DNA of 64,000 nucleotides from Marinobacter guineae (GTDB taxonomy: Bacteria > Pseudomonadota > Gammaproteobacteria > Pseudomonadales > Oleiphilaceae): positions 868,001-932,000 of the forward strand of contig NZ_KZ319339.1 of assembly GCF_002744735.1 (NCBI RefSeq). Direction: 5' to 3'. A model generated the notes under the pieces. That model was not told the DNA's origin, did not search any database, and saw nothing but the letters and a program-made list of their open reading frames with translations. How positions within the stretch are numbered: position 1 is the first letter of the stretch; every line of letters starts with the position of its first letter. Positions 63,248 to 64,000 of the stretch are shown here, piece by piece. Both the position numbers and the translations under genes were made by a program.

Positions 63248-64000
63248 ATGTCTACCAACAAAAGCAACGTGACTCTAACCGGGCTGGCAAGGCGCTTCGT
63301 AGATGACGGCCTTCTTGATGAAGCTACCGCCAAGGACGCATTCCTCCAGGCCTCCCAAAACCGAATCCCCCTGATCACCTACCTCACCCAAAACAATCTG
63401 GCAGACAGCGCAAAACTGGCTTTCTCTGCTGCCATGGAGTTTGGGGTTTCGGTTCTGGATCTTTCTGCATTTATGACGGAAATGATGCCGGAGAAAGTGG
63501 TAGACGAAAAACTGATCCGAAAACACAACGCACTTCCTCTTTATAAGCGGGGAAATCGGCTGTTTATTGCGGTTTCTGACCCGACCAATATCCAGGCTCT
63601 GGATGAAATCAAATTCAACACTGGCCTGAGTACCGATGCGGTTCTGGTCGACGACGCCAAGTTGCGAGATGCAATCGACAAGTATCTGGAATCCCAGGAC
63701 ACCACGATGGGGGATCTGGATGACTCGGATCTGGAGGGCGTTGAAACCGAAGGCGGCGAGCAGGAAGACGATGGCGCAGTTACAGCGAGCGAAGTTGATG
63801 ATGCGCCTATCGTCAAGTACGTGAACAAAATGCTCCTTGATGCGATTCGTGGCGGCGCCTCGGATGTTCACTTCGAGCCCTATGAAAAGATCTATCGTGT
63901 CCGGTACCGTACCGACGGCATTCTGAAAGAAGTCTCCCGACCTTCAGTAAAGCTTGCCCCAAAGATTTCCGCCCGCGTAAAAATCATGGCCCAATTAGAC
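63248..64000 (+). CDS. pilB: type IV pilus assembly ATPase PilB (partial)
   Basis: N-terminal 251 codons of the pilus extension motor, cut by the window end. MSHN-type N-domain (residues about 10-150: GLARRFVDDGLLDEATAKDA) with LPLYKRGNRLFIAVSDP, an acidic linker (residues about 155-185), then VNKMLLDAIRGGASDVHFEP, the start of the GspE/PilB ATPase domain. ATG 63248. Walker motifs lie beyond the window. Divergent from pilA as in Pseudomonas. Confidence 0.95.
   Translation, partial: MSTNKSNVTLTGLARRFVDDGLLDEATAKDAFLQASQNRIPLITYLTQNNLADSAKLAFSAAMEFGVSVLDLSAFMTEMMPEKVVDEKLIRKHNALPLYKRGNRLFIAVSDPTNIQALDEIKFNTGLSTDAVLVDDAKLRDAIDKYLESQDTTMGDLDDSDLEGVETEGGEQEDDGAVTASEVDDAPIVKYVNKMLLDAIRGGASDVHFEPYEKIYRVRYRTDGILKEVSRPSVKLAPKISARVKIMAQLD

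Noticed and set aside
1..64000. Complete insertion sequence or prophage
   Set aside because: No transposase, integrase or phage gene was recognised on either strand, despite the many rearranged fragments.
1..64000. tRNA or rRNA genes
   Set aside because: No cloverleaf with a conserved T-arm or rRNA motif was noticed in the intergenic regions.

Overview
The window looks like a chromosomal segment of a motile, piliated marine gammaproteobacterium, most plausibly Marinobacter or a close relative. This is inferred from gene content only: polar-type flagellins with sigma-54 promoters, an MvaT-type silencer, a Pseudomonas-like pilB/pilA/pilin-ligase locus, and GC-rich coding outside the O-unit genes. 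No rRNA, tRNA, CRISPR array, complete insertion sequence or prophage was seen.

Layout. 1-7.6 kb: two divergent flagellin genes (the left one runs off the window) that share a 317-bp inverted segment differing at only 3 positions, then a Maf-type (DUF115) flagellin glycosyltransferase, a frameshifted nucleotidyltransferase remnant, and a sigma-54-driven TPR protein. 7.6-12.7 kb: exonuclease I, an exported protein of unknown function, a receiver-CheC/PAS-GGEEF signalling pair and mvaT. 12.9-18.8 kb: sulfate uptake and activation (SLC13 permease, cysC, cysN, cysD) and a DHH phosphoesterase. 18.8-24.9 kb: a UDP-sugar dehydrogenase, then a scrambled accessory zone with a Fic protein, two small paired genes, remnants of parDE, GxxExxY and DUF2442 genes, fragments of a second beta-CASP gene, and a full-length beta-CASP RNase gene carrying a dispersed repeat in frame. 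25.0-32.3 kb: a pseudaminic acid operon (pseB, pseC, a cytidylyltransferase/aldo-keto reductase fusion, an SDR, pseG, pseH, pseI). 32.4-57.4 kb: a Wzx/Wzy polysaccharide locus read leftward from wzi, with wza, wzz, UDP-HexNAcA genes, rfbBDAC, glycosyltransferases, flippase, polymerase and a bacillosamine-type initiation set. 57.5-60.2 kb: rfaH, cysQ and a second beta-CASP RNase. 60.2-64 kb: a minor pilin, a pilin O-glycan ligase, pilA and divergent pilB (cut by the window end).

How the parts fit. The pse operon can make CMP-pseudaminic acid, the usual donor for Maf-type flagellin glycosylation, and the Maf gene lies beside the flagellins. The polysaccharide locus makes a lipid-linked O-unit that can be polymerised and exported through Wza/Wzi, and a pilin ligase of the TfpO/PglL type could also draw on such units for PilA, whose last residue is serine. 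A perfect RfaH-recruiting ops site lies in the first codons of wzi, about 1.1 kb downstream of rfaH, which suggests anti-termination control of the roughly 24-kb operon. Sulfate activation genes and cysQ sit on the two sides of the glycan genes, but no sulfotransferase is present here.

Two families of short palindromic intergenic repeats are scattered through the window. One has GCCACGGACACTCACGGAC arms and the other a GGGGTCAGACCCC core. They mark many of the rearranged junctions.
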